From contig CP136062.1 of assembly GCA_032622095.1 (NCBI GenBank), forward strand, positions 18,851,739 through 18,915,738: a stretch of 64,000 bases of DNA, in the 5' to 3' direction. Made by a program: the position numbers and the translations under genes. The notes under the pieces are model-generated. The model had not been told where the DNA came from. It saw only the letters and a list, made by a program, of their open reading frames with translations, and made no database searches. Below, one piece after another: positions 45,248-59,697 of the stretch. Source of the DNA: Siphonodentalium dalli (taxonomy: Eukaryota > Mollusca > Scaphopoda > Gadilida > Siphonodentaliidae). The first letter of the stretch is position 1; the number at the start of each line of letters is the position of its first letter.

Positions 45248-48200
45248 TCACTACAAACTCAGAGAAAGAAATACCTACATCACTACACACTCAGAGAAAG
45301 AAATACCTATCATTATACAAACTCAGAGAAAGACATACCTATCATTATACAAACTCAGAGAAAGAAATACCTATCATTTTATACAAACTCAGAGAAAGAA
45401 ATACCTACATCACTACACACTCAGAGAAAGAAATACCTACATCACTACAGACTCAGAGAAAGACATACCTACATCACTACACACTCAGAGAAAGAAATAC
45501 CTATCATTATACAAACTCAGAGAAAGAAATACCTATCATTATACAAACTCAGAGAAAGAAATACCTACATCACTACACACTCAGAGAAAGACATACCTAT
45601 CATTATACAAACTCAGAGAAAGAAATACCTACATCACTACACACTCAGAGAAAGACATACCTACATCACTACACACTCAGAGAAAGACATACCTATCATT
45701 ATACAAACTCAGAGAAAGAAATACCTACATCACTACAGACTCAGAGAAAGACATACCTACATCACTACACACTCAGAGAAAGAAATACCTATCATTATAC
45801 AAACTCAGAGAAAGAAATACCTATCATTATACAAACTCAGAGAAAGAAATACCTACATCACTACACACTCAGAGAAAGACATACCTATCATTATACAAAC
45901 TCAGAGAAAGAAATACCTACATCACTACAGACTCAGAGAAAGACATACCTACATCACTACAGACTCAGGGAAAGATATACCTATCATTTTATACAAACTC
46001 AGAGAAATAAATACCTACATCACTACACACTCAGAGAAAGACATACCTATCATTATACAAACTCAGAGAAAGAAATACCTACATTACTACACACTCAGAG
46101 AAAGACATACCTACATCACTACACACTCAGAGAAAGACATACCTATCATTATACAAACTCAGAGAAAGAAATACCTACATCACTACAGACTCAGAGAAAG
46201 ACATACCTACATCACTACAGACTCAGGGAAAGATATACCTATCATTTTATACAAACTCAGAGAAATAAATACCTATCATTATACAAACTCAGAGAAAGAA
46301 ACACCTACATCACTACAAACTCAGAGAAAGAAATACCTACATCACTACAGACTCAGAGAAAGATATACCTACATCACTACAGACTCAGAGAAAGAAATAC
46401 CTATCATTATACAAACTCAGAGAAAGATATACCTACATCACTACAGACTCAGAGAAAGAAATACCTATCATTATACAAACTCAGAGAAAGATATACCTAC
46501 ATCACTACACACTCAGAGAAAGAAATACCTACATCACTACAGACTCAGAGAAAGAAATACCTATCATTATACAAACTCAGAGAAAGAAACACCTACATCA
46601 CTACAAACTCAGAGAAAGAAATACCTACATCACTACAGACTCAGAGAAAGATATACCTACATCACTACAGACTCAGAGAAAGAAATACCTATCATTATAC
46701 AAACTCAGAGAAAGAAATACCTACATCACTACAGACTCAGAGAAAGAAATACCTACATCACTACAGACTCAGAGAAAGAAACACCTACATCACTACAGAC
46801 TCAGAGAAAGAAACACCTACATTACTACAGACTCAGAGAAAGAAACACCTACATCACTACACACTCAGAGAAAGACATACCTACATCACTACACACTCAG
46901 AGAAAGACATACCTACATCACTACACACTCAGAGAAAGACATACCTACATCACTACACACTCAGAGAAAGACATACCTACATCACTACAGACTCAGAGAA
47001 AGAAATACCTACATCACTACACACTCAGAGAAAGAAACACCTACATCACTACAGACTCAGAGAAAGACATACCTACATCACTACAGACTCAGAGAAAGAA
47101 ATACCTACATCACTACAGACTCAGAGAAAGAAACACCTACATCACTACAGACTCAGAGAAAGACATACCTACATCACTACAGACTCAGAGAAAGATATAC
47201 CTACATCACTACACACTCAGAGAAAGAAACACCTACATCACTACAGACTCAGAGAAAGACATACCTACATCACTACAGACTCAGAGAAAGAAATACCTAC
47301 ATCACTACAGACTCAGAGAAAGATATACCTACATCACTACACACTCAGAGAAAGAAACACCTACATCACTACAGACTCAGAGAAAGACATACCTACATCA
47401 CTACAGACTCAGAGAAAGATATACCTACATCACTACACACTCAGAGAAAGAAATACCTACATCACTACAGACTCAGAGAAAGAAACACCTACATCACTAC
47501 ACACTCAGAGAAAGAAACACCTACATCACTACAGACTCAGAGAAAGACATACCTACATCACTACAGACTCAGAGAAAGATATACCTACATCACTACACAC
47601 TCAGAGAAAGAAACACCTACATCACTACAGACTCAGAGAAAGACATACCTACATCACTACAGACTCAGAGAAAGAAACACCTACATCACTACAGACTCAG
47701 AGAAAGACATACCTACATCACTACAGACTCAGAGAAAGAAACACCTACATCACTACAGACTCAGAGAAAGACATACCTACATCACTACAGACTCAGAGAA
47801 AGATATACCTACATCACTACACACTCAGAGAAAGAAATACCTACATCACTACACACTCAGAGAAAGAAATACCTACATCACTACAGACTCAGAGAAAGAA
47901 ACACCTACATCACTACACACTCAGAGAAAGAAACACCTACATCACTACAGACTCAGAGAAAGACATACCTACATCACTACAGACTCAGAGAAAGATATAC
48001 CTACATCACTACACACTCAGAGAAAGAAATACCTACATCACTACAGACTCAGAGAAAGATATACCTACATCACTACACACTCAGAGAAAGAAATACCTAC
48101 ATCACTACACACTCAGAGAAAGAAATACCTACATCACTACAGACTCAGAGAAAGATATACCTACATCACTACACACTCAGAGAAAGAAATACCTACATCA

Positions 48201-51200
48201 CTACACACTCAGAGAAAGATATACCTACATCACTACAGACTCAGAGAAAGATATACCTACATCACTACACACTCAGAGAAAGAAATACCTACATCACTAC
48301 ACACTCAGAGAAAGAAATACCTACATCACTACACACTCAGAGAAAGATATACCTACATCACTACACACTCAGAGAAAGAAATACCTACATCACTACAGAC
48401 TCAGAGAAAGATATACCTACATCACTACAAACTCAGAGAAAGAAATACCTACATCACTACACACTCAGAGAAAGAAATACCTATCATTATACAAACTCAG
48501 AGAAAGACATACCTATCATTATACAAACTCAGAGAAAGAAATACCTATCATTTTATACAAACTCAGAGAAAGAAATACCTACATCACTACACACTCAGAG
48601 AAAGAAATACCTACATCACTACAGACTCAGAGAAAGACATACCTACATCACTACACACTCAGAGAAAGAAATACCTATCATTATACAAACTCAGAGAAAG
48701 AAATACCTATCATTATACAAACTCAGAGAAAGAAATACCTACATCACTACACACTCAGAGAAAGACATACCTATCATTATACAAACTCAGAGAAAGAAAT
48801 ACCTACATCACTACACACTCAGAGAAAGACATACCTACATCACTACACACTCAGAGAAAGACATACCTATCATTATACAAACTCAGAGAAAGAAATACCT
48901 ACATCACTACAGACTCAGAGAAAGACATACCTACATCACTACACACTCAGAGAAAGAAATACCTATCATTATACAAACTCAGAGAAAGAAATACCTATCA
49001 TTATACAAACTCAGAGAAAGAAATACCTACATCACTACACACTCAGAGAAAGACATACCTATCATTATACAAACTCAGAGAAAGAAATACCTACATCACT
49101 ACAGACTCAGAGAAAGACATACCTACATCACTACAGACTCAGGGAAAGATATACCTATCATTTTATACAAACTCAGAGAAATAAATACCTACATCACTAC
49201 ACACTCAGAGAAAGACATACCTATCATTATACAAACTCAGAGAAAGAAATACCTACATTACTACACACTCAGAGAAAGACATACCTACATCACTACACAC
49301 TCAGAGAAAGACATACCTATCATTATACAAACTCAGAGAAAGAAATACCTACATCACTACAGACTCAGAGAAAGACATACCTACATCACTACAGACTCAG
49401 GGAAAGATATACCTATCATTTTATACAAACTCAGAGAAATAAATACCTATCATTATACAAACTCAGAGAAAGAAACACCTACATCACTACAAACTCAGAG
49501 AAAGAAATACCTACATCACTACAGACTCAGAGAAAGATATACCTACATCACTACAGACTCAGAGAAAGAAATACCTATCATTATACAAACTCAGAGAAAG
49601 ATATACCTACATCACTACAGACTCAGAGAAAGAAATACCTATCATTATACAAACTCAGAGAAAGATATACCTACATCACTACACACTCAGAGAAAGAAAT
49701 ACCTACATCACTACAGACTCAGAGAAAGAAATACCTATCATTATACAAACTCAGAGAAAGAAACACCTACATCACTACAAACTCAGAGAAAGAAATACCT
49801 ACATCACTACAGACTCAGAGAAAGATATACCTACATCACTACAGACTCAGAGAAAGAAATACCTATCATTATACAAACTCAGAGAAAGAAATACCTACAT
49901 CACTACAGACTCAGAGAAAGAAATACCTACATCACTACAGACTCAGAGAAAGAAACACCTACATCACTACAGACTCAGAGAAAGAAACACCTACATTACT
50001 ACAGACTCAGAGAAAGAAACACCTACATCACTACACACTCAGAGAAAGACATACCTACATCACTACACACTCAGAGAAAGACATACCTACATCACTACAC
50101 ACTCAGAGAAAGACATACCTACATCACTACACACTCAGAGAAAGACATACCTACATCACTACAGACTCAGAGAAAGAAATACCTACATCACTACACACTC
50201 AGAGAAAGAAACACCTACATCACTACAGACTCAGAGAAAGACATACCTACATCACTACAGACTCAGAGAAAGAAATACCTACATCACTACAGACTCAGAG
50301 AAAGAAACACCTACATCACTACAGACTCAGAGAAAGACATACCTACATCACTACAGACTCAGAGAAAGATATACCTACATCACTACACACTCAGAGAAAG
50401 AAACACCTACATCACTACAGACTCAGAGAAAGACATACCTACATCACTACAGACTCAGAGAAAGAAATACCTACATCACTACAGACTCAGAGAAAGATAT
50501 ACCTACATCACTACACACTCAGAGAAAGAAACACCTACATCACTACAGACTCAGAGAAAGACATACCTACATCACTACAGACTCAGAGAAAGATATACCT
50601 ACATCACTACACACTCAGAGAAAGAAATACCTACATCACTACAGACTCAGAGAAAGAAACACCTACATCACTACACACTCAGAGAAAGAAACACCTACAT
50701 CACTACAGACTCAGAGAAAGACATACCTACATCACTACAGACTCAGAGAAAGATATACCTACATCACTACACACTCAGAGAAAGAAACACCTACATCACT
50801 ACAGACTCAGAGAAAGACATACCTACATCACTACAGACTCAGAGAAAGAAACACCTACATCACTACAGACTCAGAGAAAGACATACCTACATCACTACAG
50901 ACTCAGAGAAAGAAACACCTACATCACTACAGACTCAGAGAAAGACATACCTACATCACTACAGACTCAGAGAAAGATATACCTACATCACTACACACTC
51001 AGAGAAAGAAATACCTACATCACTACACACTCAGAGAAAGAAATACCTACATCACTACAGACTCAGAGAAAGAAACACCTACATCACTACACACTCAGAG
51101 AAAGAAACACCTACATCACTACAGACTCAGAGAAAGACATACCTACATCACTACAGACTCAGAGAAAGATATACCTACATCACTACACACTCAGAGAAAG

Positions 51201-51569
51201 AAATACCTACATCACTACAGACTCAGAGAAAGATATACCTACATCACTACACACTCAGAGAAAGAAATACCTACATCACTACACACTCAGAGAAAGAAAT
51301 ACCTACATCACTACAGACTCAGAGAAAGATATACCTACATCACTACACACTCAGAGAAAGAAATACCTACATCACTACACACTCAGAGAAAGATATACCT
51401 ACATCACTACAGACTCAGAGAAAGATATACCTACATCACTACACACTCAGAGAAAGAAATACCTACATCACTACACACTCAGAGAAAGAAATACCTACAT
51501 CACTACACACTCAGAGAAAGATATACCTACATCACTACACACTCAGAGAAAGAAATACCTACATCACTA
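45248..51569. repeat. 3174-bp higher-order duplication inside the 32-bp satellite
   Basis: Landmarks with the rare TCATTTTATAC and CAGGGAAAG variants recur at a constant offset of 3174 bp (for example 45961 and 49135). That equals 99 monomers plus three 2-bp insertions. The left part of the unit is itself related to 43898-45170 at an offset of 1510 bp (47 monomers plus three 2-bp insertions). Confidence 0.85.
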
Positions 51570-52389
51570 CACACTCAGAGAAAGAAATACCTACATCACT
51601 ACAGACTCAGATAAAGATATACCTACATCACTACACACTCAGAGAAAGAAATACCTACATCACTACAGACTCAGAGAAAGATATACCTACATCACTACAC
51701 ACTCAGAGAAAGAAATACCTACATCACTACACACTCAGAGAAAGAAATACCTACATCACTACAGACTCAGAGAAAGATATACCTACATCACTACACACTC
51801 AGAGAAAGAAATACCTACATCACTACACACTCAGAGAAAGATATACCTACATCACTACAGACTCAGAGAAAGATATACCTACATCACTACACACTCAGAG
51901 AAAGAAATACCTACATCACTACACACTCAGAGAAAGAAATACCTACATCACTACAGACTCAGAGAAAGATATACCTACATCACTACACACTCAGAGAAAG
52001 AAATACCTACATCACTACACACTCAGAGAAAGAAATACCTACATCACTACAGACTCAGAGAAAGAAACACCTACATCACTACAGACTCAGAGAAAGACAT
52101 ACCTATCATTATACAAACTCAGAGAAAGAAATACCTATCATTATACAAACTCAGGGAAAGAAATACCTACATCACTACAGACTCAGAGAAAGACATACCT
52201 ATCATTATACAAACTCAGAGAAAGAAATACCTATCATTATACAAACTCAGAGAAAGAAATACCTATCATTACACAAACTCAGATAAAGATATACCTATCA
52301 TTATACAAACTCAGAGAAACAAACACCTATCATTATACAAACTCAGAGAAAGAAATACCTATCATTATACAAACTCAGAGAAAGAAATA

Positions 52390-53790
52390 CCTATCATTAT
52401 ACAAACTCAGAGAAACAAACACCTATCATTATACAAACTCAGAGAAAGAAATACCTATCATTATACAAACTCAGAGAAAGAAATACCTATCATTATACAA
52501 ACTCAGAGAAAGAAATACCTATCATTATACAAACTCAGAGAAACAAACACCTATCATTATACAAACTCAGAGAAAGATATACCTATCATTATACAAACTC
52601 AGAGAAAGACATACCTACATCACTACAGACTCAGAGAAAGATATACCTACATCACTACACACTCAGAGAAAGAAACACCTACATCACTACACACTCAGAG
52701 AAAGACATACCTACATCACTACAGACTCAGAGAAAGAAATACCTACATCACTACACACTCAGAGAAAGATATACCTACATCACTACACACTCAGAGAAAG
52801 AAACACCTACATCACTACACACTCAGAGAAAGATATACCTACATCACTACACACTCAGAGAAAGAAATACCTACATCACTACACACTCAGAGAAAGATAT
52901 ACCTACATCACTACACACTCAGAGAAAGAAACACCTACATCACTACACACTCAGAGAAAGATATACCTACATCACTACAGACTCAGAGAAAGAAATACCT
53001 ACATCACTACACACTCAGAGAAAGAAATACCTATCATTATACAAACTCAGAGAAAGAAATACCTACATCACTACACACTCAGAGAAAGAAATACCTATCA
53101 TTATACAAACTCAGAGAAAGAAATACCTATCATTATACAAACTCAGAGAAAGAAATACCTATCATTATACAAACTCAGAGAAACAAACACCTATCATTAT
53201 ACAAACTCAGAGAAAGAAATACCTATCATTATACAAACTCAGAGAAAGAAATACCTATCATTATACAAACTCAGAGAAAGAAATACCTATCATTATACAA
53301 ACTCAGAGAAACAAACACCTATCATTATACAAACTCAGAGAAAGATATACCTATCATTATACAAACTCAGAGAAAGACATACCTACATCACTACAGACTC
53401 AGAGAAAGATATACCTACATCACTACACACTCAGAGAAAGAAACACCTACATCACTACACACTCAGAGAAAGACATACCTACATCACTACAGACTCAGAG
53501 AAAGAAATACCTACATCACTACACACTCAGAGAAAGATATACCTACATCACTACACACTCAGAGAAAGAAACACCTACATCACTACACACTAAGAGAAAG
53601 ATATACCTACATCACTACCGACTCAGAGAAAGAAATACCTACATCACTACACACTCAGAGAAAGAAATACCTATCATTATACAAACTCAGAGAAAGAAAT
53701 ACCTACATCACTACACACTCAGAGAAAGAAATACCTATCATTATACAAACTCGGAGAAAGACATACCATCATTATACAAACTCAGAGAAA
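52390..53790. repeat. 768-bp higher-order duplication inside the 32-bp satellite
   Basis: The ordered set of GAGAAACAAACACC and other variants around 52390-53020 recurs around 53160-53790, offset by about 768 bp (24 monomers). The second copy has extra point changes (ACTAAGAG, CTACCGAC, TCGGAG). Confidence 0.7.
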
Positions 53791-56700
53791 TAAACACCTA
53801 CATCACTACACACTCAGAGAAAGACATACCTACATCACTACAGACTCAGAGAAAGAAATACCTATCATTATACAAACTCAGAGAAAGATATACCTATCAT
53901 TATACAAACTCAGAGAAAGAAATACCTACATCACTACAGACTCAGAGAAATAAATACCTACATCACTAGACTCAGAGAAAGATATACCTACATCACTACA
54001 GACTCAGAGAAAGACATACCTATCATTATACAAACTCAGAGAAAGAAATACCTACATCACTACAGACTCAGAGAAAGACATACCTACATCACTACAGACT
54101 CAGAGAAAGAAATACCTATCATTATACAAACTCAGAGAAAGACATACCTACATCACTACAGACTCAGAGAAAGACATACCTACATCACTACAGACTCAGA
54201 GAAAGAAATACCTACATCACTACACACTCAGAGAAAGAAATAACTATCATTACACAAACTCAGAGAAAGATATACCTATCATTATACAAACTCAGAGAAA
54301 GAAATACCTACATCACTACACACTCAGAGAAAGAAATAACTATCATTACACAAACTCAGAGAAAGATATACCTATGATTATACAAACTCAGAGAAAGAAA
54401 TACCTACATCACTACAAACTCAGAGAAAGAAATACCTACATCACTACAGACTCAGAGAAAGAAATACCTACATCACTACAGACTCAGAGAAAGACATACC
54501 TATCATTATACAAACTCAGAGAAAGAAATACCTATCATTATACAAACTCAGAGAAAGAAATACCTATCATTATACAAACTCAGAGAAAGAAATACCTACA
54601 TCAATACACACTCAGAGAAAGAAATACCTATCATTATACAAACTCAGAGAAAGAAATACCTACATCACTACACACTCAGAGAAAGAAATACCTATCATTA
54701 TACAAACTCAGAGAAAGAAATACCTACATCACTACACACTCAGAGAAAGAAATACCTATCATTATACAAACTCAGAGAAAGAAATACCTATCATTATACA
54801 AACTCAGGGAAAGAAATACCTACATCAATACACACTCAGAGAAAGAAATACCTACATCACTACAGACTCAGAGAAAGACATACCTACATCACTACAGACT
54901 CAGAGAAAGAAATACCTACATCACTACACACTCAGAGAAAGAAATACCTACATCACTACACACTCAGAGAAAGAAATACCTACATCACTACACACTCAGA
55001 GAAAGAAATACCTATCATTATACACACTCAGAGAAAGACATCCCTACATCACTACAGACTCAGAGAAAGAAATACCTATCATTACACAAACTCAGAGAAA
55101 GAAACACCTACATCACTACAGACTCAGAGAAAGAAATACCTATCATTATACAAACTCAGAGAAATAAATACCTATCATTATACAAACTCAGAGAAAGAAA
55201 TACCTACATCACTACACACTCAGAGAAAGAAATACCTATCATTATACACACTCAGAGAAAGACATCCCTACATCACTACAGACTCAGAGAAAGAAATACC
55301 TATCATTACACAAACTCAGAGAAAGAAATACATACATCACTACACACTCAGAGAAAGAAATACCTATCATTATACAGACTCAGAGAAAGAAATACCTACA
55401 TCAATACACACTCAGAGAAAGAAATACCTACATCAATACAGACTCAGAGAAAGACATACCTATCATTATACAAACTCAGAGAAAGAAACACCCACATCAC
55501 TACACACTCAGAGAAAGAAACACCTACATCACTACAGACTCAGAGAAAGAAATACCTATCATTATACAAACTCAGAGAAATAAATACCTATCATTATACA
55601 AACTCAGAGAAAGAAATACCTACATCACTACACACTCAGAGAAAGAAATACCTATCATTATACACACTCAGAGAAAGACATCCCTACATCACTACAGACT
55701 CAGAGAAAGAAATACCTATCATTACACAAACTCAGAGAAAGAAACACCTACATCACTACAGACTCAGAGAAAGAAATACCTATCATTATACAAACTCAGA
55801 GAAATAAATACCTATCATTATACAAACTCAGAGAAAGACATACCTACATCACTACAGACTCAGAGAAAGAAATACCTACATCACTACACACTCAGAGAAA
55901 GAAATACCTATCATTATACAAACTCAGAGAAAGATATACCTATCATTATACAAACTCAGAGAAAGATATACCTATCATTATACAAACTCAGAGAAAGACA
56001 TACCTACATCACTACAGACTCAGAGAAAGAAATAACTATCATTATACAAACTCAGAGAAAGAAATACCTACATCACTACACACTCAGAGAAAGAAATAAC
56101 TACATCACTACACACTCAGAGAAAGACATACCTACATCACTACAGACTCAGAGAAAGACATACCTACATCACTACAGACTCAGAGGAAGACATACCTATC
56201 ATTATACAAACTCAGAGAAAGAAATACCTACATCACTACACACTCAGAGAAAGAAATACCTACATCACTACAGACTCAGAGAAAGACATACATACATCAC
56301 TACAGACTCAGAGAAAGACATACCTACATCACTACAGACTCAGAGAAAGAAATACCTATCATTATACAAACTCAGAGAAAGACATACCATCACTATACAA
56401 ACTCAGAGAAAGACATACCATCACTATACAAACTCAGAGAAAGACATACCATCATTATACAAACTCAGAGAAAGACATACATATCACTATACAAACTCAG
56501 AGAAAGATATACCTACATCACTACAAACTCAGAGAAAGAAATACCTATCATTATACAAACTCAGAGAAAGACATACCTACATCACTACAGACTCAGAGAA
56601 AGACATACCTACATCACTACAGACTCAGAGAAAGAAATACCTATCATTATACAAACTCAGAGAAAGAAATACCTATCATTACACAAACTCAGAGAAAGAC

Positions 56701-58509
56701 ATACCTACATCACTACAGACTCAGAGAAAGAAATACCTACATCACTACAGACTCAGAGAAAGAAATACCTATCATTATACAAACTCAGAGAAAGATATAC
56801 CTACATCACTACAGACTCAGAGAAAGACATACCTACATCACTACAGACTCAGAGAAAGAAATACCTATCATTATACAAACTCAGAGAAAGAAATACCTAC
56901 ATCACTACACACTCAGAGAAAGACATACCTACATCACTACAGACTCAGAGAAAGACATACCTACATCACTACAGACTCAGAGAAAGACATATCATCACTA
57001 TACAAACTCAGAGAAAGAAATACCTACATCACTACACACTCAGAGAAAGACATACCTACATCACTACAGACTCAGAGAAAGACATACCTACATCACTACA
57101 GACTCAGAGAAAGACATACCATCACTATACAAACTCAGAGAAAGAAATACCTACATCACTACACAGTCAGAGAAAGACATACCTACATCACTACAGACTC
57201 AGAGAAAGAAATACCTATTATTATACAAACTCAGAGAAAGAAATACCTACATCACTACACACTCAGAGAAAGACATCCCTACATCACTACAGACTCAGAG
57301 AAAGAAATACCTATCATTATACAAACTCAGAGAAAGAAATACCTATCATTATACAAACTCAGAGAAAGAAATACTTACATCACTACAGACTCAGAGAAAG
57401 AAATACCTATCATTATACAAACTCAGAGAAAGATATACCTATCATTTTACAAACTCAGAGAAAGAAACACCTACATCAATACACACTCAGGGAAAGATAT
57501 ACCTATCATTATACAAACTCGGAGAAAGATATACCTATCAATTTATACAAACTCAGAGAAAGAAACACTTACATCACTACAGACTCAGAGAAAGAAATAC
57601 CTATCATTATACAAACTCAGAGAAAGAAATACCTACATCACTACAGACTCAGAGAAAGAAATACTTACATCACTACAGACTCAGAGAAAGAAATACCTAT
57701 CATTATACAAACTCAGAGAAAGATATACCTATCATTTTACAAACTCAGAGAAAGAAACACCTACATCAATACACACTCAGGGAAAGATATACCTATCATT
57801 ATACAAACTCAGAGAAAGAAATACCTATCATTATACAAACTCAGAGAAAGACATACCTATCATTATACAAACTCAGAGAAAGACATACCTATCATTATAC
57901 AAACTCAGAGAAAGACATACCATCACTATACAAACTCAGAGAAAGAAATACCTACATCAATACACACTCAGGGAAAGATATACCTATCATTATACAAACT
58001 CAGAGAAAGAAATACCTACATCAATACACACTCAGGGAAAGATATACCTATCATTATACAAACTCAGAGAAAGACGTACCTATCATTATACAAACTCAGA
58101 GAAAGAAATACCTATCATTATACAAACTCAGAGAAAGAAATACCTACATCAATACACACTCAGGGAAAGATATACCTATCATTATACAAACTCGGAGAAA
58201 GAAATACCTATCATTTTATACAAACTCAGAGAAAGAAATACCTACATCACTACACACTCAGGGAAAGAAATACCTATCATTACACAAACTCAGAGAAAGA
58301 CATACCATCACTATACAAACTCAGAGAAAGATATACCTATCATTACACAAACTCAGAGAAAGACATACCATCACTATACAAACTCAGAGAAAGATATACC
58401 TATCATTACACAAACTCAGAGAAAGACATACCTATCATTATACAAACTCAGAAAAAGACATACCATCATTGCAAACTGCAAGGCAGAATTCTGTCGACAG
58501 CTATATGCT

Positions 58510-58830
58510 AGCCGTCCCCAGCTTTACCCAGGCCTGACCACACATAATTATGTCCCCAGCTATACGCAGGCCTGACCACACATAATTCTGTCCCCATCTA
58601 TACCCATGCCTGACCACACATGATTCTGTCCCCAGCTATACGCAGGCCTGACCACACATATTTATGTCCCCAGCTATAGCCAGGCCTGACCACACATAAT
58701 TCTGTCCCAGCTATACGCAGGCCTGACCACACATAATTCTGTCCCCAGCTATACGCAGGCCTGACCACACATAATTATGTCCCCAGCTATACGCAGGCCT
58801 GACCACATGTCTGTCCCCATGCAGCTATAC
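58510..58830. repeat. 38-bp tandem array, about eight units
   Basis: Units of CAGGCCTGACCACACATAAT+TCTGTCCCCAGCTATACG start at about 58529 and repeat every 37-38 bp. It follows the 32-bp satellite after about 40 bp and ends in a degenerate unit near 58830. Confidence 0.95.
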
Positions 58831-59339
58831 ACAGAATGTGAGGAAATATATTTTGTGTTGTTAGTTAAGACTTTGTCCGTTTACAATTACTCGTACTGAT
58901 ACTCGTATACAGATGTTATATGTAGTTACGTGTACATATATTCATCCACCCTTCACTTCCCATATTGCCTACATAAAGCCTGTCTAATAAACGTTACGTT
59001 TATTACGTCAGTAATGTATACAGAATATGTAGCTAGTGTCGTTTATGTCCGTGAGGGGGATTTGAGCATCCATTGGCGAGGCTCTGGCGATTCCAAAAGA
59101 GGCCAAATCCCCCGAGCGGACATAAACGAATTTTATTTATCCTTCGCACACAACTCGCCTTTTGTGGTTTAAATCTATCATATTTTCCTCAGTTTTACAT
59201 TTGTTACTTCGATGACGCCCTTACATTTATTAGGTCAAGCAAATTAATTAGCTTTCATGACGTGGGAATTCATGTCTATGGGGTGGGGGAGAAGGGATAT
59301 GTTGATTTGAATCTACTGCTAAGGTCAATAGATAAAATC
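58831..59339. other. Unassigned stretch with a small fold-back
   Basis: CGTTTATGTCCGTGAGGGGG (from 59040) and its near reverse complement (ending 59128) give 24-bp arms around a 41-bp loop. A smaller AATAAACGTTACGTTTATT palindrome lies at about 58986. No gene was seen. Confidence 0.5.
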
Positions 59340-59457
59340 ATCACCCCGTGTATGTTCACATAGTACGGTGTTTTTTTTTACCTACCCGAACCCTCATGGG
59401 ATACGGCTGACTTCGGGTAGATAAAAAACCCGTACTACGCAAATATGCACGGGGTAA
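59340..59457. mobile_element. Fold-back element, CCCCGTGT family, copy 1
   Basis: ACCCCGTGTATGTTCACATA and ATATGCACGGGGT arms enclose GTACGGTTTTTTT..ACCTACCCGAA and its complement around a CCTCATGGGATACGG centre. It belongs to the same family as 60336-60474. The two copies flank the lectin-like exon and the TTAA element. Confidence 0.8.
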
Positions 59458-59488
59458 CAAATAATATAAAATGAGATTGAGATCTTAC

Positions 59489-59648
59489 CTATTTTCGATG
59501 GTGTGGTATCCTAGATCGGGTAGAGTCCAGACTCCGTATACAGTGGCCAACACACTACCGTCTGCCTCACATCGCTGTTTCGCTTCATACCACGTGACCT
59601 CTTCGCTATACAATGTAAAGATGCGTGGAACATCCCTGTTACAAAGTG
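59489..59648 (-). CDS. C-type-lectin-like domain exon (partial gene)
   Basis: On the minus strand this 160-bp segment is preceded by a pyrimidine-rich acceptor (CTTGTATCTTTCCCAG) and followed by a consensus donor (AG|GTAAGAT). Reading in phase, it encodes about 52 residues including LYSEEVTWYEAKQRCEADGS followed by VLATVYGVWTLP. The spacing W-x2-EA-x3-C-x3-G-x-x-LAT is the first half of a C-type lectin-like fold: strand, helix one with the conserved Trp and Cys, then the Gly and Leu-Ala. The later WIGL and carbohydrate-binding motifs would lie in a following exon, which I cannot find in the next ~600 bp. No stop interrupts the reading, so this may be one exon of a live, intron-rich gene. It could also be a stray exon of a decayed duplicate. 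Confidence 0.55.
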
Positions 59649-59697
59649 CTGGGAAAGATACAAGAGCTAAATGAAGAACAGTCTTCTATACTGTTAA

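Larger units (their letters stand above)
43898..58470. repeat. 32-bp satellite, about 455 monomers, with nested higher-order repeats
   Basis: Monomers follow CTCAGAGAAAGAAATACCTA plus either CATCACTACAMA (type A) or TCATTATACAAA (type B). The linker after GAGAAAG or GAGAAA varies mainly among AAT, CAT, TAT and AAC. A 34-bp type-B variant (TCATTTTATAC) and 31-bp or shorter variants (ATACCATCA) occur. The consensus contains no TAA, TAG or TGA in any plus frame, which gives open frames of 3358 and 477 codons; these start outside the array or at a chance ATG, and the minus strand is full of stops. A ~3.15-kb block (about 45248-48395) repeats at 48422-51569. Variants become more mixed, and single-base changes commoner, toward the right end. 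I do not read this as a gene. Confidence 0.95.

Noticed and set aside
43717-53793. A 3358-codon plus-strand open frame
   Set aside because: It starts in a MITE, crosses a 100-N gap and consists of the 32-bp satellite. The satellite simply lacks stop trinucleotides in any plus frame and has no start codon of its own.
54374-55807. A 477-codon open frame
   Set aside because: It lies wholly inside the same satellite; its ATG comes from a single-base variant (CCTATGATTA).
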